Assembly (NCBI RefSeq): GCF_018446385.1 | Contig: NC_056000.1 | Coordinates: forward strand, 76,208,688 to 76,272,687 | Origin: Zingiber officinale | Taxonomy: Eukaryota > Streptophyta > Magnoliopsida > Zingiberales > Zingiberaceae | DNA length: 64,000 bases | Reading direction: 5' to 3' | Shown here: positions 1-12,500 of the stretch, piece by piece | How the letters are laid out: each line of letters opens with the position of its first letter | Numbering within the stretch: position 1 is the stretch's first letter | Translations under genes and position numbers: made by a program | Notes under the pieces: generated by a model | Seen by the model: only the letters and a program-made list of their open reading frames with translations | Databases searched by the model: none | What the model was told of the DNA's origin: nothing

Positions 1-330
1 ATTTTTAAATAACTAAGTGGGAGAGGGATTTTAATAAATTCCACGGTCTCCATTACTAGTTTGTAAGTGATGCAACAAGCTTGCGTGTTGGCTCTGAGTG
101 TCTCCCTCCACAACGGATGGGTTTATTGTGGATCACTAGATCAAACTTCCTTTATGGATGGTTATAGGAAATTATTTAGAAGTGTGTGATCTTCTCCAAC
201 TGAAGGGGCATAAACCTATTTAATGGACTAAGTATCAAGTAATGGTATATACTTAGACGCATTCAATAGTATCCTTCCCAACGGAGTCACTGCTATTGTT
301 TTGCGGGACCACAGGAATACCAACTATTAA

Positions 331-855
331 TTTGTCATAAAGTTAGGTAAAACCCCCCTCTTACAAATGTTTGAATTTGTATATGTCCATACTAACGTGG
401 CATACAAAATTCATGGTGTTTGAGGTAATTTTATTTGTCATAAAGTTAGGTTGACAATATAAAATGGGTAATACCTCCTCTTACAAACAATTGAATTTGT
501 ACATGTCCACACTAACGTGGCATACAAAATTCATGGTGTTTGAGGTAATTCAAGGTTGACAAGATAATTAATGGGTAAGACCCTCCTCTTACGAATGTTG
601 AATTTGTATACGTCCACACTAACATGACATGCATAATTCCCGGTGTTTTGAGGTGTTGGTGAATTTAAATAATATTGTTTGAGGAATCAATGTTATTTTA
701 AATTCAAAAGTTTTGATCAAATATTTGATCAAAGATAGACAAACTATTAATTTTATTTGTCATGAAGTTAGGATGATGAGATAATAAAATTAATGGACAA
801 ATTTTTTTTGAATTTGTATACATCCACACTATCGTGACATACAAAATTCACAGAA
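331..855 (+). repeat. Four imperfect ~100-120 bp tandem repeats in copia-1 leader
   Basis: Units begin near 331, 431, 551 and 752. Each carries the sub-motifs TTTGTCATAAAGTTAGG, CTCCTCTTAC, GAATTTGTATA, CCACACTAACGTGGCATAC and AAAATTCATGGTGTTTGAGG in the same order. Later copies are more diverged, and about 95 bases of other sequence separate copies three and four. They lie upstream of the protease remnant, where gag would be expected. No function can be read from sequence. Confidence 0.75.
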
Positions 856-984
856 ATTTTAAAGTGTTGGTCTTGACCAAATATTTTTGTGATTCTTAGC
901 ATTTTGAATGTTTGTCAATCCCCTAGTTGTTATACTATAGAAAAGACTTAGTAGTCTCAATTATAATGATTGGAAATAGGACTT

Positions 985-3900
985 GGACATTAAGGTAGAC
1001 TGTCTTCTTAGAACTGAGAGCAATATAGGTGTATTTAATTCATTAGTTGTTGAAACATGTTTAGTGGTGTTATCTACCAGTACCTGGAGTGTAGATATAG
1101 ATGCCACTAATCATGTCTGCAATTCATTGCAGGGTTCCAGGAAACCCGACAGCTATATGAAAAGGAAAACACCGTCTACATGGGCACTACTGCAAAAGTA
1201 GCAGCTGTTGCAGTGGGAGATGTTTATCTTCTGATAGGAATAAAATATGGATTTTCATAAATTGTCTTTACGTACTAAGTTTAGAAAGAACCTAATTTCG
1301 GTTTCTAAACTATTAAAGAATAGATATTCTGTCCATTTTGATAACAAACTTGTTATCAAGAAAAATAGGGAAGTTATCTATTTTGGTACGTTGGTTGACA
1401 ATTTATAATCCAATAACTCCCACGATGCAATAAATGAAAATTAATAACACATTTTCTAACTTTAAGAGAAAGTAACCTTCGGAAATGAACCAATCATATT
1501 TTTGGCATCTAAGGCTGGGTTATATTAACTTGAGTAGGATTCAAAGGATAATAACCAATGAACTCTTGGGTTCATTGGTAGTGGAAATCTTTCCAACCTG
1601 CGAGTCTTACTTAGAAGGAAAAATAACCAAAAAGGTTTTAAGTCTAAGTGGTATGGAGCTAAAGATATGTTGGAATTGGTTCATTCTGATTTGTGTAGAC
1701 CTTTGACTATCCAGGCGAGAGGATGTTTCGAATATTTTGTCTCTTTTATAGACGACTATTCGAGATAAGGATACATTTACTTGACGGGCCACAAGTCTGA
1801 GTGCTTTGATTAGTTCAAAGAGTACTAAGCTGATGTGGAGTAACGTCAAAGTAAAAGTATCAAGACACTATGGTAAAATCGTAGTAAAGAGTACCTCTTA
1901 GGAGAGTTTAGGAGTCACTTATCAGAAGTCAGGATTTAATCCCAACTAACTGCACCTGGTACACTCCAACAGAATGGTGTAGTAGAAAGAAGGTATGGGC
2001 TCTTATGGAATAATTAGATCGATGATGAGTTATTCAGAAAATTACCAAATTCGTTTTAAGGATATACACTCGAAACGGAAGTGAACATAGTACCTTCTAA
2101 GTCAGAACTCTCTACTCCCATAGAATTACAGAATGGGTGTAAGCCTAGTCTGAAACATATTCGGATTTGGGTGGTCTAGCACATGGAGACACTGATAAGT
2201 TGGACATGAGTTTACTTGTTTGTGAGTTATCCTAGAAAAATGAAAAGAGATTTATAGTCCTTAAAATCGGAAGGTCATTGTTGGCACCAATACCCAATTT
2301 TAGAAAAAGGACTATACTATGAACCACAAGCCCATGAGTAAAAATTGTTCTTAAGGAAATTAAAGGACACGTCTAACCTAGTACCAACTGTACAAGATGA
2401 AATATCACAAGAAACTGCAACACATATCACAAATGATACACAATTGCAGAAAGTGCCTCGTCGTAGTGGGAGGGTTGTTAGGCAACCTAAAAGATTCATG
2501 TTTTGGGAGAGTCTTTGGCCTTGATCCCTGGTAGACATGAACCTGATCTCCGGACATATGACGAAGCACTCCAAGATAAAGATGCAGCATCTTTGCAAAG
2601 AGCAATGAATACAGAATTAGAATATATGTGTCTGAGAGCTTGTAGAACCACCAAATGGTGTAAAATCCATTAGGTGAAAATAAGTCTACAATAGGAAAAA
2701 AAGGATATACAGGAAGGTGGAAACTTTCAAAGCAAGGCTTGTTGAAAAAGGAAATTTTTTCACTAGTAGTCATGCTTAAGTCTATCCGGATTCTTTTATC
2801 TATTACTTCTCATATGGACTATGAGATTTAGCAGGTGGATGTCAAGACAACTTTCCTTAATGGAAGTCTTGAAGAAAACATCCATATACAACAACCAGAA
2901 GGGTTCATTGCAAAGAGCAAAGAGCATCTTGTGTGTAAGCTCAATCAGTCTATGGACTGAAGTAAAGCTTCAAGGTCTTGGAATATCCGGTTTAATAAAG
3001 TAATTCAAACGTATGGATTTATTTTATAACCGAATGAATCTTGTGTATACAAGAAGTGTGATGAAAACGTGGTGGTATTTCTTGTACTATACGTAGATAA
3101 CATTTTTGGTAGTTGGAAACAATATCAAAGTGTTGTCAGAAGTAAGGGTATGGTTATCCAAACAATTCGATATGAAGGACTTGAGGGAATGCATATATTC
3201 TTAGGATCAAAGGGATCGTAAGAAAAGAATATTTTACTTATCCCAAGCTTCATATATCGAAACAATCCTTGCTCGTTTTAAGCATGCAAAACTCCAAGAA
3301 AGGTTTCATACCTTTTTAGCATGGAGTAGCTTTATCTAAAGAGATTTCTCCGAAGACATCAAAGGAGATAGAGGAAATGAAGGCAGTTCCTTATGTTTTG
3401 GCTGTCAGAATCCTAATGTATGTTATGCACAAGATCAGAAATTTGTTTTGTCGAGGGCATAGTTAGCAGATATCAAAGTAACACTGGACAAGGACATTGG
3501 ACTACGGTAAAGCATATATTGAAGTACCTTAGAGGCACTTGAGATTATATGCTAGCTTACAAGGCAGATAATTTGGTCCCTGTGGGTTGCACAGATTTTG
3601 ACTTCCAATCAGATAGGGACAATAGTAAGTAGACCTCGGGGTTTTGTGTTTACTTTAGGAGGTGAAGTTGTAACTATGGAAAAGTGATAAGCAAAGGTAT
3701 TTTTTCGGACTCCACCATAAAAGCTTAGTAAGTGGCAGCCTCTAAGGCAGTCATAGAAGTTGTATGGCTCAGATACTTCATGATGGACTTAGACATATTT
3801 TCTGGTTTCCCCAAAAATTATTACAATTTATTGTAATAATAGTGGTGTAGTAACAAACTCGAAGAAACCATAAGTCCATAAGGCAAGTAAACACAATAGA

Positions 3901-4020
3901 ACGTAAGTACCACTCAATACGAGAAATCGTATAAACGAGGAGAAGTTATTGCCGCCTAGATTGCATCAGGTGATGACCTGTAGATCCTTTCACTAAGGTC
4001 CTTAAGGCAAGAGCTTTTGA
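985..4020 (+). pseudogene. Degenerate Ty1/copia pol (protease, integrase, RT, RNase H)
   Basis: Broken polyprotein of copia-1. Around 1080-1130 the text STSTW...DATNHVC corresponds to a copia protease, with the active-site DSGAT replaced by DIDAT. Around 1485-1700, YFWHLRLGYINLSRIQ is the GAG-pre-integrase segment, followed by CESYLEGK. Integrase remnants follow to about 2200. Around 2825-3200 an RT segment is legible (VDVKT-type and LYVDN, where functional copies have YVDD). RNase H remnants run to about 4010 and stop just before the PPT. Many stops and frameshifts break every domain, so no protein is expected. The family call is secure; the lineage within copia is not assigned. Confidence 0.8.
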
Positions 4021-4097
4021 TGGGCATGTTGAAGGGTTGGGAATCAGATGTATGACATTATTTATGCCAGCTTAGTCTTTTAGTATTAGTGGGAGAT

Positions 4098-6544
4098 TGT
4101 TGGAGTGTATACTAAAAGCCTAGCTTTTGTAAATATTTATTTTTGAAATAAAAGAATCACATTGGTCAATATCTACATTTATTTGTTAAATGTAATTGTT
4201 CAATTAATTTATATAGTAGACAACATAGTTTGTGGTGTCACACACAGAAAATCATGTTGACGGTTCTTTATAAATTATAAACAGTTGCTCACGAGTAAGA
4301 TGGAAAGGAACAAACCATCGGAATAGTCGTAGTGTAATTAAGTATTAGTTTATCTTGATTAATAAATTACATTGGTACACTCTAAGTGTATTGAGTAGGA
4401 CCATTTAGGTAAGTTCTTTTTGTACTGACTTAGTAAAAGAACTAGACCTTAGTTATTATGGAAGTGTGTACTCTTAATCCTAATATAATAACAAGCACAT
4501 ATATTTAATATTTATTTCTTTGATTTATCAAAGGGTGAGGTTTAGCTCGATAAATCAATATGCCCGATAAGTTGAGAAATGATATTATTTATAGTGTGTG
4601 TTGTTGATTATAGAAGGAATCTATGTCCTAGTTATCTAGGTTGAGAATGCCCCCAAGAGGAGCTCATAAGGATTGCCATGTTAAACCCTACAGGTGGACT
4701 TAGTCCGACATAACAATGAAATTGAGTAGTACTACTCTTGGAGCTAGATATTAATTAAGTGAGTTGTCAGTAACTTACTTAATTAGTGGGAATTCGTTAT
4801 CTTAAACACAGAGAGACTAACACAATCATGATAAGAAGGAGCCCATAATGTAATTTGGGATTGGTGCGGTAGTGCGATAATAACTCTCTAGTTGAATGAG
4901 TTATTATCGATGAACCTGAGTTGTGTGTTCGGGGCGAATCCGGGATACTCAAGCTCATCGGAAGGCCAAAACCAATTTCTCCTCTAGGTCCCTATCGTAG
5001 CCTCATTAAAGTCTCAAGTCCATCCAAAGAAAGGCCCATCTTGGTGTCCAAGAAGGGGGCCGGTCCATTGCTTGGTGACCAAGCAATGGCCAGCCACATC
5101 TCCTCTCAAGAGGGTCGGCCCTATACTTGGTGTCCAAGCATAGGAAGGGCCGACCACAATATTTCAAATAGGAAGGGGTGTTTTGAATTTTTAAAATCTT
5201 CTCTTTGTAGAAAACTACAAATTTTAAAAGAAAGATTTAAAATTTAAAAACTTTCCTTATTAGAATTAGGCCACGTGTTTTAAAAGAAAGTTTAAAAGTT
5301 TTAAAACTTTCTTTTTTTAACCATCCTCATGGTTTAGTAAAAAAAAAATGAAGAGAAGTTTCAAAATTTAAATTTTCTATCACCATGTTAAAAAAAGGAA
5401 ATTTTATAAGAGAAGTTTTAAATTTTAAAACATGGTTTTAATTTTTAGAACTTTCCTTTTTTAACTCCTACTTTAGGAAAGAAAGCTTGTAAAATTTTAT
5501 AAGAGTTTTTCTTCTTGTAAAATTTTATAAAAAATAATATTCCTTTCCTCTTATGGGGGACGGCCACCCTTGCTTGGTGCCCAAGCAAGGTGGCCGGCCA
5601 TATTATAAAAAAATAAAATCATCAAATTAATTTTTGGTGATTGATTCAATCAAGAGGAAAGAAAAGGAAAATAAAAAGGAAAAAGGAAAAAGGAAAAACT
5701 AGAGAAAGATTTTAATTTTTGTAAAAATTATTCCCTTATTTGCCTTGGGCAAGTATTATAAAAGAAGGGGTGAGGAGGCTTCATGAGACACAATTCTTAT
5801 TCTCTTGGAGGAGTCTCTCTTGGTGGTGGCCGGCCCTCTCTCTTCTCCCTTTCCCTTTGCTCTCTTCTCCTTGGTGGTGGTGGTGACCTGATTTTAGAGG
5901 AAGAGGAAGAAAGCTTTTGGGTGGTGTTCATCTTGGAGGATCGTCGCCCACACGACATCCAAGGCGAGGCGAGGAATATGGCAGAAGAACTCGAGGTCAT
6001 TAGCATACAAAGAGAAGGTATAATTAGTAATTGTTTTCCGCATCATGCTAGTTATTTCTTTTGTAAGAATTCCAAACACACGAGGCATTAGATCTAGTTT
6101 TTCGAATTAGTTTTTCAAGTTTGTGTTTTCTTCTTTTTCGAATTTGTGATTCGATTGTTCTTTTTGGTTAACCTAGAGTTATTTAAGGAAATTAAATATT
6201 AGCTTTCCTTAAAAGACTTTGTCTAGGCGGTGGTGGTTGCTCCCATATCTAAGAAGGCCATGTGCCTCGCCATGCAGTCCTGGAAGCTAATTTTGGAAAT
6301 TAATATTTAATAGAATTAATAACATAGGTGGATTTGAATCAATAGTGTTAAGTTCCGCTTGTGATTCAAATCTAAACCATTAAGAACAGAGAAGTTAAAT
6401 TTGGAATCAATGATGTTAAGTTCCGTTTGCGATTCCTAATTTAACTTCTAAAGAACACAATAGGTTATTTAAGGAAAGGTTCGACACTTGTACAAAAAAT
6501 TTTTGTACAGTGGAACCAGTACGTTTTCCTAGGATTAACCAACA
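4098..6544 (+). mobile_element. Family-A 3' LTR of copia-1 (2447 bp)
   Basis: Starts TGTTGGAGTGTATAC right after a PPT and ends TTAACCAACA, where copia-2 coding sequence begins abruptly (6545). The ends are TG...CA with matching TGTTGG/CCAACA inverted termini. Two further copies of this LTR occur in the window (11732-22367 forward, 12401-21140 reverse, both interrupted), which confirms the unit. It is unusually long for a copia LTR. It holds three long palindromes, a TATA box near 5754, and a short Pro/Gly-rich open stretch (5783-6091) that I do not consider a gene. Confidence 0.85.
5065..5764 (+). promoter_or_regulatory. Palindrome cluster and TATA box of family-A LTR
   Basis: A perfect palindrome at 5065-5089 has a 12-bp stem and a one-base centre (CCATTGCTTGGT / ACCAAGCAATGG). 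A near-perfect one lies at 5120-5144 (CCTATACTTGG / CCAAGCATAGG). Another at 5568-5590 has a 10-bp stem (CCTTGCTTGG / CCAAGCAAGG) followed by TGGCCGGCCA. A TATA-like TATTATAAAAG at 5754-5764 lies downstream in element sense, consistent with an LTR promoter. The regulatory role is inferred. Confidence 0.5.
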
Positions 6545-7565
6545 GTGTTTTTCTGAAAAGAGAAAAAGGAAAGTATATCATTTCATCATTATATCTTGAT
6601 GATATGTTGATAGCTGGAAATGACATAGGATATGTGAATGGAGTCAAGAAGTGGTTGTCTTCATAATTTGATACAACGAATATGGGAGAATCTGAGTACA
6701 TCTTAGGGGTGAAGATCATTAGAGATCGTTCAAAAAGACTTTTGGGTTTGTCACAAGAGTTTTATATAAATAAGATGTTACATCATTTCAAGATATCTAA
6801 TTGCAACGTAAAACATACACCTATTGTGAAATGTACTATTTTGAGCAAGAGTATGAGTCCCAAAATTCTTGAGAAAATAGCTGAGATAAATAAAAAATCA
6901 TATGCAGTGCTATTGGTAGTTTGATGTAAACTATATTATGTACACATCCCGATATCAGCTATGCTATTGGCTTAGTAAGTTGCTTTCAGTCAAACCTAGG
7001 ACCAAGACACTAGAAGATAGTAAAAAGGATATTCAGATATCTGAAGGTGACAACAAATTATTATCTTTGTTTTCAAGAATCATATATGAGTCTGAAATGC
7101 TATACAGATGCAAATTGAGCTGGGAATCTAGATGATAGAAAATTCATATCAGGCTATGCGGTTTTACTGAATGGTGGTGCTATCTCATGGAATAGCAAGA
7201 AACAGTCTTATATAGCTTTGTCAACTATGGAAGCTAAATATATGGCATGTTCAACGGTTGTACGAGAAGCAGTCTGGTTAAGAAGGTTCCTAAAGTATCT
7301 GAACATTACTGAGGACAGTGGAAATCCTACGACTGTCTACTGCGACAGTCAAGTTGCAATATGTTTCTTGAAAGATCCCAAATATCATAGTAAAGATAAA
7401 CATATAGAAATTAAGTATAATTTTGTGAGAGATATTATGGTTAAAAGGAAGGTAATTCTTGAGTATGTCCTTACACGTGCTATGCTTGCAGATCTTTTGA
7501 CTAAACCATTGACTAAAGAGTCATTTCAAGGATATGTAAAGTCTTTGAGACTTCGTAAAATGTAA
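6545..7565 (+). pseudogene. Copia-2 reverse transcriptase / RNase H, 3' fragment
   Basis: Reading begins inside RT: SLYLDDMLIAGND is the catalytic YVDD box with L for V. GESEYILGVKI and LGLSQEFYINKML follow, all typical of the copia RT C-terminus. A stop after LLVV (near 6922) and a frameshift separate this from the RNase H part. There, 7218-7565 reads STMEAKYMACS, YCDSQVAICF, HIEIKYNFVRD and LADLLTKPL, the usual C-terminal RNase H landmarks. The protein ends with TAA at 7563. The upstream part was displaced by the copia-1 insertion. It is broken and not expected to be functional. Confidence 0.85.
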
Positions 7566-7852
7566 CATTTTGTAAAGACAATTGAATATGTGAAATGCCA
7601 TGATCTGTTCAGTGTAAATATCTTTGTTACATTTGGATAAAGTCTTGGTGAGTATATAGGTAGATTGAGATTGGTCCACTCACATAAACAATCATCTCTA
7701 TTTGTTAAGTATAAATAGAGGTAAGACAATTGCCTTTGGCATATCTTATATAGCTGTGAACAGAGATATACCTATAAGTTAAGGTCGCTTTGATAATTGT
7801 GTGAAGGTGAGATCATTTAAGTATTAATAATGATCGAAGTAAATAAACTCAC

Positions 7853-8799
7853 TGATCCTATCCGAAAGTCGATGAGATGGAAAGCTGGGGATGTGGCACT
7901 CTCGCTGACCACCTATAGACTCCGCTCTGCCCTGCAACACTGATGACGTCAGTGTCAAGCCAGGGAAGGGGTCTCCGGCGTTGGCCCTCCGATGCTCAAG
8001 TTAGTCATCGACGATGATGTAGAAGGCGGAGCAACAACAAGAATGAACAGTGTACCACGAATAGTGTCTATTACGTACCTCCGCCGATGCTTGGACTCCC
8101 CTTCATATAGAGCTCCTGTAGCGTGTGTGCACGCTCCCCAAGGCGAGCATGTTTCTTAAAGTTTTCCCTGAAAAGACTTGTCAGTAAAGTGTCTCTGACA
8201 CAATATCTTAACAGACCAAGCATATCTCTAATGTGACAGTGGAAGCTTCCGTCGTACGATCTTCTGGTTGGTTATGCTCGACGTCAATGGCACTAACTCC
8301 CAAAAGGATGTTGAGGGATAACACAGCAAGGTAGTTGTTAGGCCGAGCAGGATAGCCGCTCGGCCGGAACTTCGCTGTTCCTGTGTACCACCCGCTCGAC
8401 CAGGACTTCATTGCATGTGTCGCGTCCACTCGACTGAAACTCCCTTGTGCTTGTGTCACGCCCGCTCGGCCGAAGTTCTGCTCTGCCAATGTCAAGTCCT
8501 GCTGGCTGGCCGAGCGGGGTAGCTGCTCGGCCTGGCTTCTCCATATCGTTTCCTCCTCCGTCCGGCGTCCAATATTCCATTGAGCGTCAGTCATTTGACA
8601 CCTCCCCATTTCAAAGGAGGGATCGGACCGGAACCTTCTCCTCCCGGTCGGGGTATGATCGCCTGATCGGCTGATGATATCTAAGCGTTGACCTGATCGT
8701 CCAACCGGCCGATGATATCTGAGCATTGACCGCCTTGACTTTGACCTCCACCGTGGAAGCTATCTCCCGCAGGATAGGCCCCTCCTTATCATCGCATCA
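7853..8799 (-). mobile_element. G1 3' LTR (left copy)
   Basis: Runs from TGATCC to CATCA. It is followed by a plus-strand pyrimidine tract (TCTCCCCCTTAAG, 8804-8816), which is the minus-strand PPT. A TATA-like CATATAG lies near 8104. Upstream of it in element sense, 8340-8535 holds repeated GCTCGGCCGA-type palindromes. It is clearly homologous over its length to 25837-27455 once the TRIM is removed. Confidence 0.85.
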
Positions 8800-8816
8800 C
8801 ATGTCTCCCCCTTAAG

Positions 8817-9565
8817 TCTAGTTGAAGAAGGCTGCAAGTCCAACTGACTGTACAAAATTGTTTGTGAAGCTTTTCACCTGCCTGGTTTATGACATTCCTT
8901 ATCTTCTGATCGGCCAGACATAATTCGTCGATCGGCTATTGGACTGCTTTTTTATAACCGAGCAAACGTTTACAACTTTTACTGTCGATCGGCTTGTTGA
9001 AGACTGTCATTCAGTGACACATCTACTCCCTTATGTCGATCAGCACAATGAACATTCATACTTGAAAAACCTTTTCTTGCACTGCCTTGGGCGAGCACGA
9101 TCTGGGCTTACGTCAACCATATTTCTGGGAGACCGTGCAAATCTCTTCTCATGATGGTTGAGCACAACCCATACCTCCTTAATTGCCTCCATTAAATGTC
9201 ATCCAGTGGCTAAGTGCCACGTATCTTGCCCACTGTCGCCGCACACTTGATGTGACAGGCGAATATCCGATGGCGATGTGACGTTTGGCGCTTCAAATTC
9301 AACTGTCCGATTTTTGCCTGGGTTTTCGTGACCTAGATCGGACGGCTCTGGTCGGCCGACCCAAAGGTTTATAAACCCATGCACGTCACCTTCTCCTCCT
9401 TCGCATCTCCGTCTTCGAGCTCCTTGGTGATAAACCCGTGCGTTTCCCGACGACATTCTGTCTTTGCTCCTCCGCGATTTTCTTCCTCCGTTGCTCTCCA
9501 GCGACACCCCAGCAAGCTTTTCTCCCTTCCAATCGCATCCTTTTGCTCTCCTTGGTGTTTTTACA
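8817..9565. other. G1 spacer between 3' LTR and antisense gene
   Basis: No coding region is supported here. It contains GATCGGC-type short repeats and a symmetric GGTTTATAAACC near 9365-9376. That sits about 190 bases before the ATG at 9566 and could be the antisense gene's TATA box. The short frames on both strands have no recognisable domain. Confidence 0.5.
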
Positions 9566-12500
9566 ATGGAGAGTTCCTCACAGCCTCCCTCCGGCGTCCC
9601 TAGGCCTTGGTACACCTCTACTGAGTCCAGGTTTGATGCCGGTGATGTTGAGAGCCTGACAGCCGCCTTTGAGTTTCCTTCCGAATATAAAGTTGTTCTT
9701 CCTTCTCCTTCCGATCGGCCAAATGCTCCGTTGCCCGGCTATCTTTGTTTCTTTAGGGATTAGTTTATCGTCAGTCTATGGTTTTCAATCCACCCCTTCT
9801 TTCCTATCATGTGTAAATACTTCTGTATCTTCCTTCATCAACTAGTGTCGAACTCCTTTCGGCTACTGTGCGTGGTAGTGGTTCTATTCCACCTGCACGA
9901 CATTCCTCTCACTCTTTGGGTTTTTCATTACTTTTATTATCCCAAATTATCCGAGCCGGGGACTTTTCTTTTCCAAGGCCAAGTGGGTTTAGTTTTCTTT
10001 GACAAAATGGCGACCTCCAACATGCATTGAAGGGAGTACTTCTTTTTTGTGTGCCTTCCCGAGCGCCAAACTTCCCGACCAACTGGCAGCTCGAAGTGGC
10101 GAGTCAAACTCCCTTAAAACAATACAAGAGCCGATCGGACTACCTCAATGTAGCTTCAATGTTGACCGGTCAGAAATATGACATCCACAAGTTGTTGCTG
10201 GAGGGTGCCCTCTATATTTTCGACCTGAGTCCGATCCACACCCGACTTTCGTCTAGCCTAGGTATGCAACTTCTTCACTCCTTCCTTTGATTTTAACTGA
10301 TTTTTCTTCCTATTTTGCAGCTGAAGTCATGCTACGTGCGTGTCTGGCCGGCAAGGCTAAGCTTGCGGATGTCGCGATCAATGTGGCGGCCGTAGATGAG
10401 TTGGAGAGCCACGATTTGTAGTCGGTCGGCTCTCAAGAAGATCCACAAGACGAGAGTGAAGCAGCTCCAGTCTTGGTGAGCGGAGGGCCAGCCAGATGGA
10501 CGCCGATGGAGCGGCTGGTGGATCACAACCTCCCTCCAAATGGCTTTCGGTCATTCAGGTTGAGAGAGCGTCGGGCTCAGCCTTCTCAAGAGAGCCATTG
10601 ATAAGGCGTAAGAGGCCCGGGCGGAGACTTCATCGTGCTCTGCTTCCTCGATAGTACGGACCACCGAGCGGGTTGAAACTTCAACCCCAACTCCAGTTCA
10701 AGAGACTGCGACCTCTACATTGTCTGATCAGACGCCATCATTATCTGGTCTTCCATAGGGAACTCTTTGTGCGCCGTTAGTGGCCTTCATGCCACCACCA
10801 TCGAAGGTCAAAAAATCTAGCATCGGTCCGGCATCCTCGTCTCGGCCGTCCAGCCGAGTGACCTCTGCCCAATCAGTTCCGAGCGGCCAGCGCCACATAA
10901 TGGTGGTTCTCCACCTCCCAACTAAGGAATGGCACGAGTCAACCAGTGCTAAATCCTGAGCCCCCGAGCACCAAATAATTATTTAGGGGTCGCTCGCACA
11001 GATATGGGTTGATGCTTGAGCCCGTGCAGCGATGATGCCTCCGGGGGCACTCGCAGACAGTCACACCTAGATGTCCACTGGGGTAAGTGTTGTGTTTTAT
11101 TATATTTTCTTAATTTATCCCCGGTCACCGCTTATACTTTCCTGGTTATTCATAGTATTGGATAGAGAGTCTGGCCATGTGCCAAAGGCTCACCTTTCTG
11201 GAGGAGGAGGTCAAGAAACTGAAGTCGTCGAGTGGCCAATCATCCTCCTCTCAGGAGCAGTGGGAGCATATGAATGCTGAAGTGGCTCAACTGAGGGTTG
11301 ATCTGGCGAAGAGCACCGAGCTACTAGAGGCCGAGCAGGGAAAGAGTGCAGAGCAGACCTCTCTGCTGGCTCGGCTTAACAAGCAAGTCAGCACTTTTGA
11401 TGCCAAGATTGAATCGACTAATGCGAGGAAGCTCCGAGCCATCGAAGACCTGGACCTGAAGAATAAAGAGGCCCGAGGCCTCGCTAAGAAATGTAAAGAA
11501 GCTGAAGATTTTATGATTGTCGAACGGAAAAATCGATCGGCCGAAGAAGTAGTCCTTCGAGGCCAACTCTCCGTAAAAAATGATGAGCTGGCCACCGCGA
11601 AAGACGAGCTGGGGGCCTCCCAAGAGGCTTTAAAAACTTATCAAGATGTCGAGCCTAGCCGGTTTGAGGCTATGAAGAAAAACTACATCCGCTCGAACGT
11701 TTTCAATGACAAGGTCGTCAATCGAGCTCTTTGTGGGGATGTATACTATAAGCCTAACTTTTGTATGAATATCTGTTTTGAAATATTTTAAAATGAGAAT
11801 CACTTTGGTCAAATGTCTGCATTTTATATTTCTATATATGTCAATGCAGTTGTCCATTTAATTTATATTATAGATAACATGGTGTGTGGTGTCATATAGA
11901 AGATCATGTTATCGATTCCTTATAAATTATAAATAGTAGCTCACGACCAAGATGGATTGGGACAAACCATTGAAATGGTTGTAGTGTAATTTGGTATTTG
12001 TCTGTCTTGACTATAAAATTACACTAGTACACTATGTGTGTATTGAGCAGAACCATTTGAGGTTGTTCGATTTATACTGACTACATAAAAGAACAAAACC
12101 TCTGTTATTATGGATGTGCGTCCTCTTAATCCCTATATAATAACAAGAACGTATACTTAATATTTATTTCTTTGACTTATCAATGGGTAAGATTTATCCG
12201 TTAAATCAATAGGCCTGATGAGTTGGGAGATAGTATTATTTATATGGTGTGTTGTTGATTATAGAAGGAATCTGTGTCCTAATTATTTAGGCTGATGATG
12301 TCCCCTTGAAGAGCTCATAAAGATTATCATATAAACCTTGCAGGTGGACTTAGTCTGGCATGATAATAAAGTTTAGTGGTACTACTCTTGGACTCAGATA
12401 TGTTGGTTGCTACTCGGAATATCGTACTGGTTTCCTTGTACAAAAATTTTGTACAAGTCCTGAACCATTCCTAACAACCTATTGTGTTCTTTAGAAATTA

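Larger units (their letters stand above)
1..4097 (+). mobile_element. Copia-1 internal region, 5' end outside window
   Basis: Internal part of a Ty1/copia element read on the plus strand. Protease, GAG-pre-integrase, reverse transcriptase and RNase H remnants occur in the usual copia order. The region ends in a polypurine tract (about 4087-4097, GTGGGAGAT) directly before the 2.4 kb family-A LTR at 4098. No gag reading frame is visible; the first 900 bases are non-coding and carry imperfect tandem repeats. The 5' LTR and primer binding site lie left of the window. Confidence 0.85.

Noticed and set aside
5783..6091. 102-codon plus-strand frame in the family-A LTR
   Set aside because: It lies wholly inside an LTR, is rich in simple GGT/CTC repeats, has overlapping frames on the other strand and no recognisable domain.
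8208..8726. 172-codon minus-strand frame and overlapping plus-strand frames in the G1 LTR
   Set aside because: It falls inside the LTR and is explained by GCTCGGCCGA repeats; the second LTR copy does not keep the same frame.
9199..9615. 138-codon minus-strand frame opposite the start of the antisense gene
   Set aside because: It is a shadow of the plus-strand exon, whose Transposase_28-like text is the better explanation.
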